Shown: positions 25,128 to 34,732 of the stretch, piece by piece
Position numbering within the stretch: the stretch's first letter is position 1
Layout: each line of letters begins with the position of its first letter
Origin: Phenylobacterium sp.
GTDB taxonomy: Bacteria; Pseudomonadota; Alphaproteobacteria; Caulobacterales; Caulobacteraceae
Length of the DNA stretch: 64,000 bases
NCBI RefSeq assembly: GCF_030651185.1
Contig: NZ_JAUSCJ010000039.1
Span: 1 to 64,000, forward strand
Direction of reading: 5' to 3'
Program-made: the position numbers and the translations under genes
Notes under the pieces: generated by a model
What the model was told of the DNA's origin: nothing
Database searches by the model: none
The model's input: the letters and a program-made list of their open reading frames with translations, nothing else

Positions 25128-26542
25128 TTCAGCATATCCTTCCAACGCGCGACTTGGGCGCGAACCTGGTCCGGCGCGGCGCCGCCGTAGCTTTTCCGGC
25201 TCCCGGCGGAAGCCCGTGGGGTGAGAACATCGTAGACCTCGGCGGTGATCCCCTGGGACAGGGCCTGAAGATCCTTCAAGGGCAGGTCGGAGAGATCACA
25301 GCCAAGCTGCTCGGCCCGTTTCACCGCCGCGCCCGTCACATGGTGGGCGTCGCGGAACGGCATGTCGAGGGTCCGCACCAGCCAGTCGGCGAGATCGGTG
25401 GCGGTTGAGAAGCCCGCGCCGGCGGCGGCGGCCATTTTCGCCGAAACCGGCTCCATGTCATCGACCATCCCGGTCATGGCGGCCAGGGACAGCTCAAGCG
25501 CATCGAAGGCGTCGAAGGTTGGCACCTTGTCCTCCTGCATGTCCTTCGAATAGGCCAGCGGCAGGCCCTTCATCACCACGGCGAGCTGCGTGAAGGAGCC
25601 CATCAGGCGGCCGGTCTTGGCGCGCACCAGCTCGGCGGCGTCCGGGTTCTTCTTCTGCGGCATGATCGAGGAGCCGGTGGTGAAGGCGTCGGTCAGCTTG
25701 ATGAAGCCGAACTGCGGAGTCATCCAGATCACGATCTCCTCGGCCAGGCGCGACAGGTGGATGGCCGTCAAGGTGCCGGCGGCCAGGGCCTCCAGGGCGA
25801 AGTCGCGGTCCGAGACGCTGTCGAGGGAATTGGCGGTGGGCCGGTCAAAGCCGAGTGCCCGGGCCGTCGCGTCGCGGTCGATGGGGAAGGGCGATCCGGC
25901 CAGGGCAGCCGCGCCAAGGGGGCACTCGTTCATCCGGCGGCGCGCGTCGGCGAAGCGCCCGGCGTCGCGGCCGAACATCTCCACATAGGCCATCAGGTGG
26001 TGGCCGAAGGTCACGGGCTGGGCCGGTTGCAGGTGCGTGAAGCCCGGCATCAGGGTCTCGGCGTGGGCCTCGGCCTTGAGGATCAGCGCCTGCTGAAGAG
26101 CACGGAGCTGGACGATGGTGCGGTCGCAGGCGTCGCGCACCCACAGGCGGAAGTCGACCGCCACCTGGTCGTTGCGGGAGCGGGCGGTGTGCAGGCGTCC
26201 GGCCACCGGGCCGATCAGCTCGCGCAGCCGGGCCTCCACGTTCATGTGGATGTCTTCGAACTCGTCGCGATAGGGGAAGGTCCCGGCGGCCATCTCGGCC
26301 TCGATGGCCTGCAGCCCGCCCTGGATCTGCTGCTCGTCGGCGCTTGTAATGACGCCTTGCTTGCGCAACATCGCCGCGTGCGCGCGGGACCCCGCCAGGT
26401 CCTGCGGCGCCAGGCGCTTGTCGAACCCGATGGAGACGTTGATCGCCTGCATCAGTTCGGCCGGTTTCGCGCTGAACCTTCCGCCCCACATGGCCTGGCC
26501 AGATGCGGGCGCGTCAGAACCGTGAGTGGAGTCGTCGGACAT
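25124..26542 (-). CDS. argH: Argininosuccinate lyase
   Basis: 472 residues from ATG 26542. [10 protein letters not shown] begins the conserved part; [29 protein letters not shown] and the catalytic-loop [18 protein letters not shown] are all present, the last being the fumarase/aspartase superfamily signature with the catalytic Ser. It cleaves argininosuccinate to arginine and fumarate. The ATG shares CATG (26540-26543) with the divergent tlpA start. The lipoprotein gene is coupled downstream. Confidence 0.96.
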   Translation of the reverse strand: MSDDSTHGSDAPASGQAMWGGRFSAKPAELMQAINVSIGFDKRLAPQDLAGSRAHAAMLRKQGVITSADEQQIQGGLQAIEAEMAAGTFPYRDEFEDIHMNVEARLRELIGPVAGRLHTARSRNDQVAVDFRLWVRDACDRTIVQLRALQQALILKAEAHAETLMPGFTHLQPAQPVTFGHHLMAYVEMFGRDAGRFADARRRMNECPLGAAALAGSPFPIDRDATARALGFDRPTANSLDSVSDRDFALEALAAGTLTAIHLSRLAEEIVIWMTPQFGFIKLTDAFTTGSSIMPQKKNPDAAELVRAKTGRLMGSFTQLAVVMKGLPLAYSKDMQEDKVPTFDAFDALELSLAAMTGMVDDMEPVSAKMAAAAGAGFSTATDLADWLVRTLDMPFRDAHHVTGAAVKRAEQLGCDLSDLPLKDLQALSQGITAEVYDVLTPRASAGSRKSYGGAAPDQVRAQVARWKDMLK

Positions 26543-27164
26543 GAGCCAAGCACCCGAAGAGACGTCGAAACCCAAATCGCGCCTGCTGAAGGGCGCGCTC
26601 TGGGGCGTCGCCCTGATGGGCGTCGCGGCGGTTGTCTACATCATGGCGCAGGCATCCATAAACCCCCGCCAGACAACGAGTCTGAAGAGTCTGGCCAAGG
26701 GCGAGATGGCCAAGCTGATCTTCCCGGCGGAAGCCGGCCCCGCGCCGGTCACCAGCTTCCAGGACGCTGACGGCAAACCGGTCCGTCTGGCGGACTTCCA
26801 GGGCAAGGTGGTGGTGGTCAATCTGTGGGCCACCTGGTGCGGGCCCTGCGTTATCGAGATGCCGACCCTGGCCAAGCTGGCGGCGGGATATCAGGGCCAG
26901 CCGGTGGCCGTGGTGGTGGTCAGCATCGACGGCGATCGCGACGCCGACAAGGCGCGCCTGTTCATCGCCAAACACGCGCCCCTGGTCTTCTATCGGGACC
27001 CCAAGCTGAAGCTGCCCTATGACTTCAAGCCGGCGGCGACCGGCATGCCCACCACGGTGATCTTCGGCAAGGATGGCGTGGAGCGGGCCCGTCTCGCGGG
27101 CGGCGCCGACTGGTCCAGCGCCGAGGCCAAGGCGGTGATCGACAAGGTGCTGGCCGAGAGCTGA
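26541..27164 (+). CDS. tlpA: TlpA-like membrane-anchored thiol-disulfide oxidoreductase
   Basis: 207 residues from ATG 26541; an upstream GTG at 26526 is less likely. One membrane anchor ([21 protein letters not shown], about 22-42) precedes a periplasmic thioredoxin fold with [13 protein letters not shown], whose CxxC is the redox pair, and cis-proline in GMPTTVIFG. Such proteins reduce apocytochrome or copper-site cysteines during cytochrome maturation. The first codon overlaps the argH start codon head to head. Confidence 0.9.
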   Translation: MSQAPEETSKPKSRLLKGALWGVALMGVAAVVYIMAQASINPRQTTSLKSLAKGEMAKLIFPAEAGPAPVTSFQDADGKPVRLADFQGKVVVVNLWATWCGPCVIEMPTLAKLAAGYQGQPVAVVVVSIDGDRDADKARLFIAKHAPLVFYRDPKLKLPYDFKPAATGMPTTVIFGKDGVERARLAGGADWSSAEAKAVIDKVLAES

Positions 27165-27302
27165 TCCCAACACCGCCAAGGGCTACGGCTTCAGTCCGCG
27201 CGCGCCTTCCTCACGCCCCTCTTGCCACCTAGGCGTAGAGCGCCGCCGCGCGGACGATGGCCCGGGGGGCGTAACTCACCCGATGTTCAGCCGGTCCAGC
27301 CC

Positions 27303-27746
27303 TCAGGCCAGTTCCTTCTGCTTGCTGCGAAGCGCGCCGTCGGGGCCAGTCAGGGCGCGCATGAAGCTGACGAGGGAGGCGCGCGCGTCCTGCGGCAGCT
27401 TCTCGAAGGCGGCCAGAAGTTCCAGGGCGCCCGGCGTGCGCATCCGCGACAGCAGGTCGAGGTCGCCCACGGCGTCGTGGCCGGGCGTGTCGAGCACGTC
27501 CATCAAGTCCACCACGCGGCAGCGCAAGGCGCGGGCGATCTGCACCAGTCGCGAGAACGAGATGCGGTTCGCGCCGTTCTCATATTTCTGAATCTGCTGG
27601 AAACTGACGCCGCACTGTTCGGCCAAGGCCTCCTGCGACATGCCGATCGTTCGTCTGCGGATTCGCACCGCTGCACCCAAGGCTACGTCCATCGGATCCG
27701 GGGTCTTGTTGGATGGCTCCGGCACGGTCTGGTTCTCCTCAACCAC
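27303..27746 (-). CDS. XRE-family helix-turn-helix regulator
   Basis: 147 residues from a GTG start. Residues about 22-80 are a Cro/C1-type domain: ALGAAVRIRRRTIGMSQEALAEQCGVSFQQIQKYENGANRISFSRLVQIARAL. The C-terminal 65 residues are helical with no ligand-binding motif that I can name. Similar regulators are frequent in Caulobacterales. It faces the 606-base non-coding gap and may regulate from there. Confidence 0.88.
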   Translation of the reverse strand: MVEENQTVPEPSNKTPDPMDVALGAAVRIRRRTIGMSQEALAEQCGVSFQQIQKYENGANRISFSRLVQIARALRCRVVDLMDVLDTPGHDAVGDLDLLSRMRTPGALELLAAFEKLPQDARASLVSFMRALTGPDGALRSKQKELA

Positions 27747-28352
27747 GGCGCGCGCTCGGTGGGGGCGGCCGGGCGCGGCACTTTAAGATTCGGCGAGTAA
27801 AGTCGAATATTACAGCTTTGCATAGCTGCATGAGCGTCTCAGCCGACAATCCCGCTGATCACGTTCGGTATTCGCGGAGATCTGGTTCGCGGCGTAGGGG
27901 ATTTCACTTGAAAATCAGTCGCGATAGCGCGAATTTCCGGTGGAGGACGCAGGCGGCGCGGGCCTTCGACCAGGGCGCCGGTGAGCGGACGTATGGCCAT
28001 GCGCGAAATCCTATACTCAGTTTGGGTAGAAATCGCTCAGCGAACTTGAGTTGTGGAATTGTCCAGCGCGGCGGGTTCAACCGGCGCGGGTCTTCAAACC
28101 TATGACGACTGGAATCGACCAGAGTCGCCATCACCCAAAATGGGGTGAATACCGGTGCGCGACTTTCCGCGGCGAGTCGCGTTGGCGATGCCGCTGAGAG
28201 GCGCCCGGTTTGGTGAAAAGGTGTCCATGCCGCGCCGGGCGAAGTGGAAGGCGTTGAGCCTATTTTGTGCCGCTGACAGCGCCCGTGATAAGAGGCCGGC
28301 GACGGGAGCCGGGTTGCGGTGGGAGCCTTAAGGGCGCGTCGAGGAGCCTCTC
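27747..28352. other. 606-base non-coding region between the regulator and the sugar kinase
   Basis: Less GC-rich than its neighbours, especially 27780-28060. Open frames here (for example 27904-28134 minus and 27713-28105 plus) have odd composition and no ribosome site, and I do not accept them. It contains the inverted repeat at 28131-28148. It may carry divergent promoters, an operator for the adjacent regulator, or a small RNA. Confidence 0.6.
28131..28148. promoter_or_regulatory. Inverted repeat in the long intergenic gap
   Basis: TCACCC-AAAATG-GGGTGA is a perfect 6-base inverted repeat with a 6-base centre, 205 bases before the ROK kinase start. No U-run follows on either strand, so an operator is likelier than a terminator. 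Confidence 0.35.
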
Positions 28353-29258
28353 ATGACCCGCGTGCTGATCGCCGCCATCGAGACCGGCGGCTCGAAGATT
28401 CTCTGCCGGGTCACCGAGGCGGACGACGCGCGGAACCCGGCCGACGGCGCGCCGCCGAACCAGCGGTTCGCGACCACGACTCCCCAGGCGGCGATGGCCG
28501 ACCTGGTGGGCGCCATCCAAGGTCAGATGGCGCCGGGCGACCAACTCACCGCCATCGGCTTGGCGAGCTTCGGCCCGCTGATCGTCGACCCCGCCTCGCC
28601 CGATTGCGGCCTGATGCTGTCGACGCCCAAGCCGCATTGGAGCGGCTTCAATCTGTCCAAGTCCCTGGCCGAGCGGTTGCAGGCGCCGGTCGTCCTGGAG
28701 ACCGACGTGGCGGCCGCCGCCATCGCCGAGCAGGCCATGGGCGCCGCGCGCGGCCTGGACGCCGTGGCCTATGTCACCGTGGGCACCGGGATCGGCGGGG
28801 GGCTGGTGGTGGAGGGCCGCACGCTGAAGGGGGCGCTGCACCCGGAGATCGGGCACCTGCGGATCAAGCGGCGAGAAGGCGACACAATCCCCAGCACCTG
28901 CCCCTTCCACGACGACTGCGCGGAGGGACTGACGGCGGGGCCGGCGCTGGGGCGGCGGCTGGCCGACGGCGAGACCTTGCGCGACCGGGCCGACATTCGG
29001 GCCCTCGCCGCCGACTATCTGGGCCAGCTCTGCGCCAGCCTGGCGCTAGCCTGGTCGCCGCGCTGCATCGTGCTGGGCGGCGGCGTGATGTCGACGCCGG
29101 GCCTGCTGGCCGAGGTGGCCTTGGCCCTCACCCGGAACCTGGGCGACTACGGCGCGGCGATAATCCCGGGCCCGAACTATCTGCGGCCGCCGGCCCTGGA
29201 GCATTCCGGCCTGGAGGGCGCCCTCATCCTCGCCCGGCGTCAGACCTCGACGCGGTAG
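28353..29258 (+). CDS. ROK-family fructokinase-like sugar kinase
   Basis: 301 residues with AGGAG 7 bases before the ATG. AAIETGGSKILC is the ATP phosphate loop (DxGxT-type, with E for D), VTVGTGIGGGLVVEG is the ROK signature, and HPEIGHLRI is followed by STCPFHDDCAEGLTAGPAL, whose His and three Cys make the zinc site of ROK fructokinases. It phosphorylates a hexose, most likely fructose or mannose. It stands alone after the long intergenic gap. Confidence 0.9.
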   Translation: MTRVLIAAIETGGSKILCRVTEADDARNPADGAPPNQRFATTTPQAAMADLVGAIQGQMAPGDQLTAIGLASFGPLIVDPASPDCGLMLSTPKPHWSGFNLSKSLAERLQAPVVLETDVAAAAIAEQAMGAARGLDAVAYVTVGTGIGGGLVVEGRTLKGALHPEIGHLRIKRREGDTIPSTCPFHDDCAEGLTAGPALGRRLADGETLRDRADIRALAADYLGQLCASLALAWSPRCIVLGGGVMSTPGLLAEVALALTRNLGDYGAAIIPGPNYLRPPALEHSGLEGALILARRQTSTR

Positions 29259-29278
29259 GCCTCGCGGTCGCGGCCCCC

Positions 29279-29797
29279 TCAGCGTCCGGTCGCCGGGGCC
29301 AGGGAGATGTCGACCATGATCTCGGCGGAGATGGCTTCCAGCGCCGCCTGGACGTCCTGGCCGGTCAGGGCGGGCGGCAGGCGCAGACGGGCGTCCAGGT
29401 GGAAGAGCGCGCCTCCGGAGTGCGGCTCGGCGCTGATCCGGGTCTCGAACGCTTCGATGTTGACGCCCAGCCCGCTGAGGATCGCCGTCACCTGGTGGAC
29501 GATGCCGAGCCGGTCCTGGCCGACCAGGGCGAAGAGCACCTCCTCGCCGCCGGCCTCGGGGGTCTCCAGCGCCGGCGCGATGCGAACCTCCAGGCCCTGG
29601 GCGTCCACCGACTGCACGGCGGCGCGCAGGGCCTCGGCGTCGCCGGCCTCCACCAGCACCGATCCGACATAGAGTCCGCCGAGCCGGCTGAGATGACTTT
29701 CCAGCCAGTTGCCGCCCGCCGAGAGCACGGCGGCGGCCAGGGCCTGGGTCAGGCCGGGCCGGTCGCTGCCGGTTACGCTGAGGATCAAGGTCGCCAT
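29279..29797 (-). CDS. Double ACT-domain protein (GcvR-like)
   Basis: 172 residues from ATG 29797. Two ACT modules are visible: residues 1-80 (LILSVTGSDRPGLTQALAAAVLSAGGNWLES) and 92-165 (FALVGQDRLGIVHQVTAILSGLGVNIEAFETR), each with the beta-alpha-beta start and glycine at the turn that binds amino acids. This layout matches the glycine cleavage regulator GcvR and its relatives. A role as an amino acid sensor is inferred. It lies between two plus-strand genes without operon partners. Confidence 0.85.
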   Translation of the reverse strand: MATLILSVTGSDRPGLTQALAAAVLSAGGNWLESHLSRLGGLYVGSVLVEAGDAEALRAAVQSVDAQGLEVRIAPALETPEAGGEEVLFALVGQDRLGIVHQVTAILSGLGVNIEAFETRISAEPHSGGALFHLDARLRLPPALTGQDVQAALEAISAEIMVDISLAPATGR

Positions 29798-29924
29798 GGG
29801 CAACTCTCTCGGACTGACCCCCGCCGCAGTCAATCCGGATTTGTAGGGTCGGCCTTCGGGCGTTGGCGGCGATGGGGCGGCTTGGTAGGGATGCGCCGCA
29901 ACTTCCACGCAAGACGAGAACAGC

Positions 29925-30986
29925 ATGGCCCAGGCCCAGGAGAAGTTGCTGCTGCGCGCGCTGAAGGGGCAGCGGACCGAGCGGACGCCGATCTGGCTGA
30001 TGCGGCAGGCCGGGCGGTATCTGCCGGAGTATCACCTCACCCGCGACGCCGCCGGCGGGATGCTGGGGCTGTGCAATTCACCAGAACATGCGGTGGAGGT
30101 GACGCTGCAGCCGATCCGGCGCTTCGGCCTCGACGGCGTCATCCTGTTCGCCGACCTGCCGCAGCTGGCCGCGGCCCTGGGCCAAACCCTGGAATATGTG
30201 GACGGCGAGGGGCCGACGCTGAGCCCGCCGATCCGCTCGCCGCAGGATATCGCTCTCCATCTGAGCCTCTCGAACCTGCATGAGGCCCTGGCTCCGATCT
30301 ACGAGACGGTGCGGAGGCTGGTGGTCGCCCTGCCGGCCGAGGTCACTCTGATCGGCTATGCCGGCGCGCCCTGGACCGTGGCCACCTATATGGTCGAGGG
30401 CCGGGGCGGCGGGGCCACCGATCACGCGATCATCCGGCAATGGGCGCTGTCGGATCCGGAGGGCTTCCAGCCGCTGATCGACATGCTGACGTCGGCGGCG
30501 ATTGAGTTCCTCGACCGCCAGATTCAGGCCGGCGCCGAGGCGGTCCAGCTGTTCGAGAGCTGGGCGGGCATCCTGCCCGAGCCCTTCTTCCAGCGCTGGT
30601 GCGTCGAACCCGTCGCCGAAATCATCAAGGCGCTGAAGGCCAAACACCCCGACGTGCCGGTGATCGCCTTCCCGCGCGCGGCGGGCCTGCTCTACGAGAG
30701 TTATGCCGCGCAGGTGGGCGCCGACTGCGTCGGGCTGGACAATACCGTGCCGCTGGCCTGGGCGGCGGCGAAGATCCAGGGCGAGTTGGGCCGCTGCATC
30801 CAGGGCAATCTCGACCCACAACTACTGGTGGCCGGCGGTGCGGCGCTGACCGCCGAGGTGGAGAGGATCCTGCGCGCCGCCAACAGCGGGCCGTTCATCT
30901 TCAACCTGGGACACGGCATTCCCAAGACCACGCCGCCCGAGCATGTCGCGGCCTTGGTGGCGCAGGTTCAGGCTTGGCGCGCCTAG
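29925..30986 (+). CDS. hemE: Uroporphyrinogen decarboxylase
   Basis: 353 residues. [16 protein letters not shown] is the UROD signature 1 with the two substrate-binding arginines; [15 protein letters not shown] and [18 protein letters not shown] (signature 2) follow, and the conserved FNLGHGI ends the protein. The usual F-S-D aspartate segment reads F-A-D here, keeping the catalytic Asp. It removes four carboxyl groups from uroporphyrinogen III for haem. The stop TAG overlaps the GTG start of mobA. Confidence 0.96.
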   Translation: MAQAQEKLLLRALKGQRTERTPIWLMRQAGRYLPEYHLTRDAAGGMLGLCNSPEHAVEVTLQPIRRFGLDGVILFADLPQLAAALGQTLEYVDGEGPTLSPPIRSPQDIALHLSLSNLHEALAPIYETVRRLVVALPAEVTLIGYAGAPWTVATYMVEGRGGGATDHAIIRQWALSDPEGFQPLIDMLTSAAIEFLDRQIQAGAEAVQLFESWAGILPEPFFQRWCVEPVAEIIKALKAKHPDVPVIAFPRAAGLLYESYAAQVGADCVGLDNTVPLAWAAAKIQGELGRCIQGNLDPQLLVAGGAALTAEVERILRAANSGPFIFNLGHGIPKTTPPEHVAALVAQVQAWRA

Positions 30987-31549
30987 TGTCCTCGTCTCCC
31001 ACCCTTGGCGCGATCATCCTGACCGGCGGGGCGTCGCGGCGGATGGGGACGGACAAGGCGGTTCAGCTCTGGGATGGGCGGCGCGCCGTCGACCGGGTGG
31101 CCGATCTGGCCCGCGCGGTCGGCGCCACATTGGTGGTCTCGGCGGGGGACGGCGAGTTCGGCCTGCCCCGGGCGCCCGATCCCGCGCCGCTGAGCGGGCC
31201 CGTGGCCGGCGTGCTGGCCGGCATCGCCCTGGCGCGGGGGCAGGTGGGACGGGTGCTGGTGCTGGCGGTGGACGCGCCGACGATCAATCCTGAGGACCTG
31301 GCGCCCCTACTGGCGGCCGGCGGCGTCGGGGCAGCCTATGACGGTCAGCCCTTGCCGATGGTGCTGGATATCTCCGCTGTTCCGCAGGACGCCGAGGCCA
31401 GTTGGCCGCTGCGGCGGTTCGTGGAGCGGGCGGGCCTGATCCAGGTCCCGCTGCACCCTGGGCTGTTGCCCAGGCTGCGCGGCGCCAATACGCCGGAAGA
31501 GCGTGATCGCTTGGCGGGCGAGCCCGATGGGCCTAAGGCGCCCAAATGA
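30986..31549 (+). CDS. mobA: Molybdenum cofactor guanylyltransferase
   Basis: 187 residues from GTG 30986, overlapping the hemE stop by one base (TAGTG). [16 protein letters not shown] is the nucleotide-binding loop of Mob[17 protein letters not shown] is the metal-binding acidic segment, and [10 protein letters not shown] follows. It attaches GMP to molybdopterin, giving the bis-MGD form that the nitrate reductase encoded 6 kb downstream needs. It therefore fits the nas cluster that follows. Confidence 0.88.
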   Translation: MSSSPTLGAIILTGGASRRMGTDKAVQLWDGRRAVDRVADLARAVGATLVVSAGDGEFGLPRAPDPAPLSGPVAGVLAGIALARGQVGRVLVLAVDAPTINPEDLAPLLAAGGVGAAYDGQPLPMVLDISAVPQDAEASWPLRRFVERAGLIQVPLHPGLLPRLRGANTPEERDRLAGEPDGPKAPK

Positions 31550-31650
31550 GTTGCGATGCCTGCCCTGAAAATGGGCGTCCAGGCTGCGCCTTGGGCGTTT
31601 TGCGCCATCGAGGTGGCGTCTTGTCCGGCCTTGGCCGTTAGCAGAGCCCC

Positions 31651-32229
31651 ATGCGCGTCCTAGTCATAGATCCCGACCCCGCCCGTGCGGCGCTGGTGGC
31701 CGAGGGGCTTGAGGGCGTCGATCCGCTGGAGGTGCGCCAGAGCGCGCAGTTCGACTCAGCCGAGGTGGCGAGCTTTTCCCCCGACATCATCGTGGTGGCC
31801 TGCGACAGCGCCGACCGCGACACCCTGGAGAGCCTGCGCGAGGCCGGCGAGACCAATCCGCGCCCGGTGGTGATGTTCGCCGACCGCTCCGAGCCAGGCC
31901 TGGCCGAGCAGGCGATCCGCGCCGGGGTGGCGGCCTATATCGTCGACGGGCTGGCGCCGGCCCGGGTGCGGCCGATCCTGGAGGTGGCGATGACCCGGTT
32001 CTCGCTGATGCAGCAGCTGCGCGGCGACCTGGCGAAGGCCAAGGCCAACCTGGAATCCCGCAAGGTGGTGGACCGCGCCAAGGGCCTGCTGATGAAGGAG
32101 CGGGGCCTGGACGAGGACGCCGCCTACAAGCTGTTGCGCAAGCTGGCCATGGACACCGGCCGGCCGATCGGCGCGGTGGCGACGGATCTGCTGGCCTTCG
32201 CGGGCGTGCTGAAGGGAGACGCCTCGTGA
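31651..32229 (+). CDS. nasT: NasT-type ANTAR-domain antiterminator
   Basis: 192 residues. The N-terminal 120 are a receiver-like fold (MRVLVIDPDPARAALVAEGL) whose acceptor site is atypical (VVACDSAD). The C-terminal ANTAR domain, residues about 130-185, has LESRKVVDRAKGLLMKERGLDEDAAYKLLRKLAMD, the RNA-binding signature. In the known NasS/NasT system NasT binds paired stem-loops in the leader of nitrate assimilation mRNA and prevents termination. It overlaps nasS (GTGA), as expected for the pair. Confidence 0.92.
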   Translation: MRVLVIDPDPARAALVAEGLEGVDPLEVRQSAQFDSAEVASFSPDIIVVACDSADRDTLESLREAGETNPRPVVMFADRSEPGLAEQAIRAGVAAYIVDGLAPARVRPILEVAMTRFSLMQQLRGDLAKAKANLESRKVVDRAKGLLMKERGLDEDAAYKLLRKLAMDTGRPIGAVATDLLAFAGVLKGDAS

Positions 32230-33281
32230 GCCGCCTGACCCTGGGGTTCATCCCCCTGACCGATTGCGCGCCTCTGGTGGTGGCCGAGGCCAAGGGTTTC
32301 TTCGCGGGCGAAGGCCTGGACGTGGTTCTGAGCCGCGAGGCCTCCTGGGCCACGATCCGCGACAAGGTGACGGTGGGCGCGCTGGACGCCGCCCACATGC
32401 TGGCGCCCATGGCGCTCGCCGCCACGGCCGGCGCCGGCGGTCCGGTGTCGCCGATGATCGCGCCCCTGGCCCTGGCGGTGAACGGGGCCGGCGTGACCCT
32501 GTCCAACCGGTTGAGCCAGGCCTTGCCCACGGGCGCCGAGACCTTGCAGGAGATCGCCGCGGGGCTCGCGGGCTTCATCGACCAGCGCCGGGCGGGCGGT
32601 GAGCCGCCGCTGACCTTCGCCGTCGTCTTCCCCTATTCGATGCACAACTACGCCTTGCGCTACTGGCTGGCGGAGGCCGGGGTCGACCTGGATCGCGACG
32701 TGCGGCTGGTGGTGACGCCGCCGCCGCGCATGGTGGAGCAGCTGCGCACCGGCCAGGTCGACGGGGTCTGCGTCGGCGCGCCGTGGAACACGGTGGCGAC
32801 CCGGGGCGGCTTGGGGCGCGTGGCCCTGCGCACCTCGCAGTTCTGGCCGGCGGGCCCTGACAAGGTGCTGGGGGCCGGCGCGGCCTTCGCGCAGGATGAT
32901 CGCTTGCCGCCCCTGCTGCGGGCCTTGGTCCGGGCCCAGGCCTGGTGCGATGTGGCGGAGCACCACGACGAGTTGGCCGCCCTGCTGGCGCAGCCGGACT
33001 ATGTCGGGGCGCCGGCCGAGGCGATCGCCCCGGCGCTGGGGGACGAACTGATCTTCCACCGCGACGGCGCGGCGGTTCCGCGCCGGGAGCACGCCCGGTG
33101 GTTCCTCGCCCAGATGCGGCGATGGAATCAGATCGGCGCGGAGCTGGACACCGACGCCCTGATCGCCCGCGTCTACCGGCCCGACCTGGCGCTGGAGGCC
33201 TTGAAGGCCACGGGACTCGGCCCCGATGCGCTGACCCCGCCGGGGCCCCTGTTCGACGGCAAGTCCTTCGACGCGGGCTGA
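32226..33281 (+). CDS. nasS: NasS nitrate/nitrite sensor (NrtA/CmpA-like protein)
   Basis: 351 residues from GTG 32226. The fold is that of nitrate-binding ABC solute receptors: LTLGFIPLTDCAPLVVAEAKGFFAGEGLDV, AAHMLAPMALAATAG, and QLRTGQVDGVCVGAPWN. There is no signal peptide, so it is cytoplasmic, which separates NasS from NrtA. In the known system NasS holds NasT inactive until nitrate or nitrite binds. The coupling with nasT and position upstream of the transporter and reductase genes support this role. Confidence 0.92.
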   Translation: MSRLTLGFIPLTDCAPLVVAEAKGFFAGEGLDVVLSREASWATIRDKVTVGALDAAHMLAPMALAATAGAGGPVSPMIAPLALAVNGAGVTLSNRLSQALPTGAETLQEIAAGLAGFIDQRRAGGEPPLTFAVVFPYSMHNYALRYWLAEAGVDLDRDVRLVVTPPPRMVEQLRTGQVDGVCVGAPWNTVATRGGLGRVALRTSQFWPAGPDKVLGAGAAFAQDDRLPPLLRALVRAQAWCDVAEHHDELAALLAQPDYVGAPAEAIAPALGDELIFHRDGAAVPRREHARWFLAQMRRWNQIGAELDTDALIARVYRPDLALEALKATGLGPDALTPPGPLFDGKSFDAG

Positions 33282-33504
33282 GCGCCTCGTTTTTAATCAC
33301 CGATGATTTTGCGGCGCCTGCGAAATAGGCGTCGCCCACGAACTCGCCGGGCGCCGCCCCACGCCGGCTGACAGCGGCCATGTTGCAGTGCGTCATGAGG
33401 GCAGGCCCACGGACAACGACGTTCGCGGCTGATCGAGACGACCGCTCGGATGCGGTCACCCCAACGGCGATGCCGCCGCTCTCGTTCATCCGAGGTTCCA
33501 GTCC
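33282..33504 (+). promoter_or_regulatory. Leader of the nitrate assimilation operon with candidate NasT-target stem-loops
   Basis: This 223-base gap between nasS and the transporter gene has two clear hairpins near its 3' end. One is GACCGC-TCGGAT-GCGGTC (33440-33457), a 6-base-pair stem with a 6-base loop carrying G at position 4. The other is CGGCG-ATGC-CGCCG (33465-33478), followed by CTCTCGTTC. ANTAR proteins recognise two hexaloop hairpins with A at loop position 1 and G at 4; here position 1 is T. A second hexaloop partner was not found, so the assignment is tentative. Confidence 0.45.
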
Positions 33505-34728
33505 ATGTTGAGCCGTTCCTTCCTCAAGTCGGGCCACACGCCCACCCTGTTCGCCGCCTTCCTCTATTTCGACTTCAGTTTCATGGTCTGGGTCCTGCTG
33601 GGCCCGCTGGGCGTGGCCATCGCCAAGGACTTCCACCTCGATCCCGCTCAAAAGGGCCTGATGGTGGCCCTCCCGGTGCTGGCGGGCGCCCTGCTGCGGC
33701 TGGTGGCGGGGGTGATGGTCGACCGGATCGGTCCCAAGCGCACGGGCCTGATCGGCCAGAGCATCGTGATCACCGGTCTCGCAACCGCCTGGCTTCTGGG
33801 GGTTCACAACTATCACCAGGTGCTGGTGCTGGGTCTCCTCCTGGGCGTGGCCGGCGCCTCCTTCGCCGTGGCCCTGCCGCTTGCGTCCCGCTGGTATCCG
33901 CAGGAGCATCAGGGCCTGGCGCTCGGCATCGCCGGGGCCGGCAATTCCGGCACCGCGCTGGCGGCCCTGTTTGCCCCGCTGCTGGCCAAGACCTTCGGCT
34001 GGAACAACGTCATCGGCCTGGCGATCATCCCGCTGGCCATCGCCTTCGTCGTCTATCTTCTGATGGCCAAGGACGCGCCGGAGCAGCCCGAGCCCAAGAA
34101 GTTCTCGGAGTATCTGGACGTTCTGAAGGTCGCCGACGCCTGGTGGCTGATGCTGCTCTACAGCGTGACCTTCGGCGGCTTCGTGGGGCTGTCTTCGTCC
34201 CTGACCATCTACTTCAATTCCGAATACGGCATCGACCCGGTGAAGGCGGGCTTCTTCACCGCCGCCTGCGTCTTCGCCGGGTCCTTCATCCGGCCGGTGG
34301 GCGGGGCGCTGGCTGACCGCTTCGGTGGGGTGCGGACCCTGATCGTGGTGCTGGGCTTCGCGGCCATCGGTCTGGTCACCGCCAGCTTCCAGATGCCCAA
34401 TGTCTGGATGGCCTTCGGGGTTCTCATCCTCTGCATGTCGGCCCTGGGCGCCGGAAACGGCGCGGTGTTCCAACTGGCCCCCCAGAGGTTCCGCAAGGAG
34501 ATCGGGGTGATGACCGGTCTGATCGGCATGACTGGCGGGGTCGGCGGCTTCTACCTGGCCTCCACCCTCGGCCTGGCCAAGAAGCTGGGCGGCACCTACC
34601 AGTTCGGTTTCCTAGGCTTCGCGGCCCTGGCGGTCTTCGCCCTGGTGGCGCTGGCCGGACTGAAGAACCACTGGCGCGCGGTCTGGCCGACCCTGGCCCC
34701 CGCCGACGCCGCTCCGGTCCGGGTCTGA
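33505..34728 (+). CDS. Nitrate/nitrite transporter (NarK/NasA type MFS)
   Basis: 407 residues with about 12 membrane helices. FSFMVWVLLGPLGVAIAKDF is the NarK-type first helix, GPKRTGLIGQ the loop 2-3, GLALGIAGAGNSGTALAALFAP is the nitrate signature GxxxGxGNxG-like segment in helix 5, and GALGAGNGAVFQLAPQRF the second signature in helix 11. It imports nitrate, or exchanges nitrite, at the inner membrane. First structural gene after the leader; nirB follows after 4 bases. Confidence 0.93.
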   Translation: MLSRSFLKSGHTPTLFAAFLYFDFSFMVWVLLGPLGVAIAKDFHLDPAQKGLMVALPVLAGALLRLVAGVMVDRIGPKRTGLIGQSIVITGLATAWLLGVHNYHQVLVLGLLLGVAGASFAVALPLASRWYPQEHQGLALGIAGAGNSGTALAALFAPLLAKTFGWNNVIGLAIIPLAIAFVVYLLMAKDAPEQPEPKKFSEYLDVLKVADAWWLMLLYSVTFGGFVGLSSSLTIYFNSEYGIDPVKAGFFTAACVFAGSFIRPVGGALADRFGGVRTLIVVLGFAAIGLVTASFQMPNVWMAFGVLILCMSALGAGNGAVFQLAPQRFRKEIGVMTGLIGMTGGVGGFYLASTLGLAKKLGGTYQFGFLGFAALAVFALVALAGLKNHWRAVWPTLAPADAAPVRV

Positions 34729-34732
34729 AGCG

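Noticed and set aside
27904-28134. 76-codon minus-strand ORF in the long gap
   Set aside because: No ribosome site, biased toward Arg and Pro, no motif, and it covers an inverted repeat.
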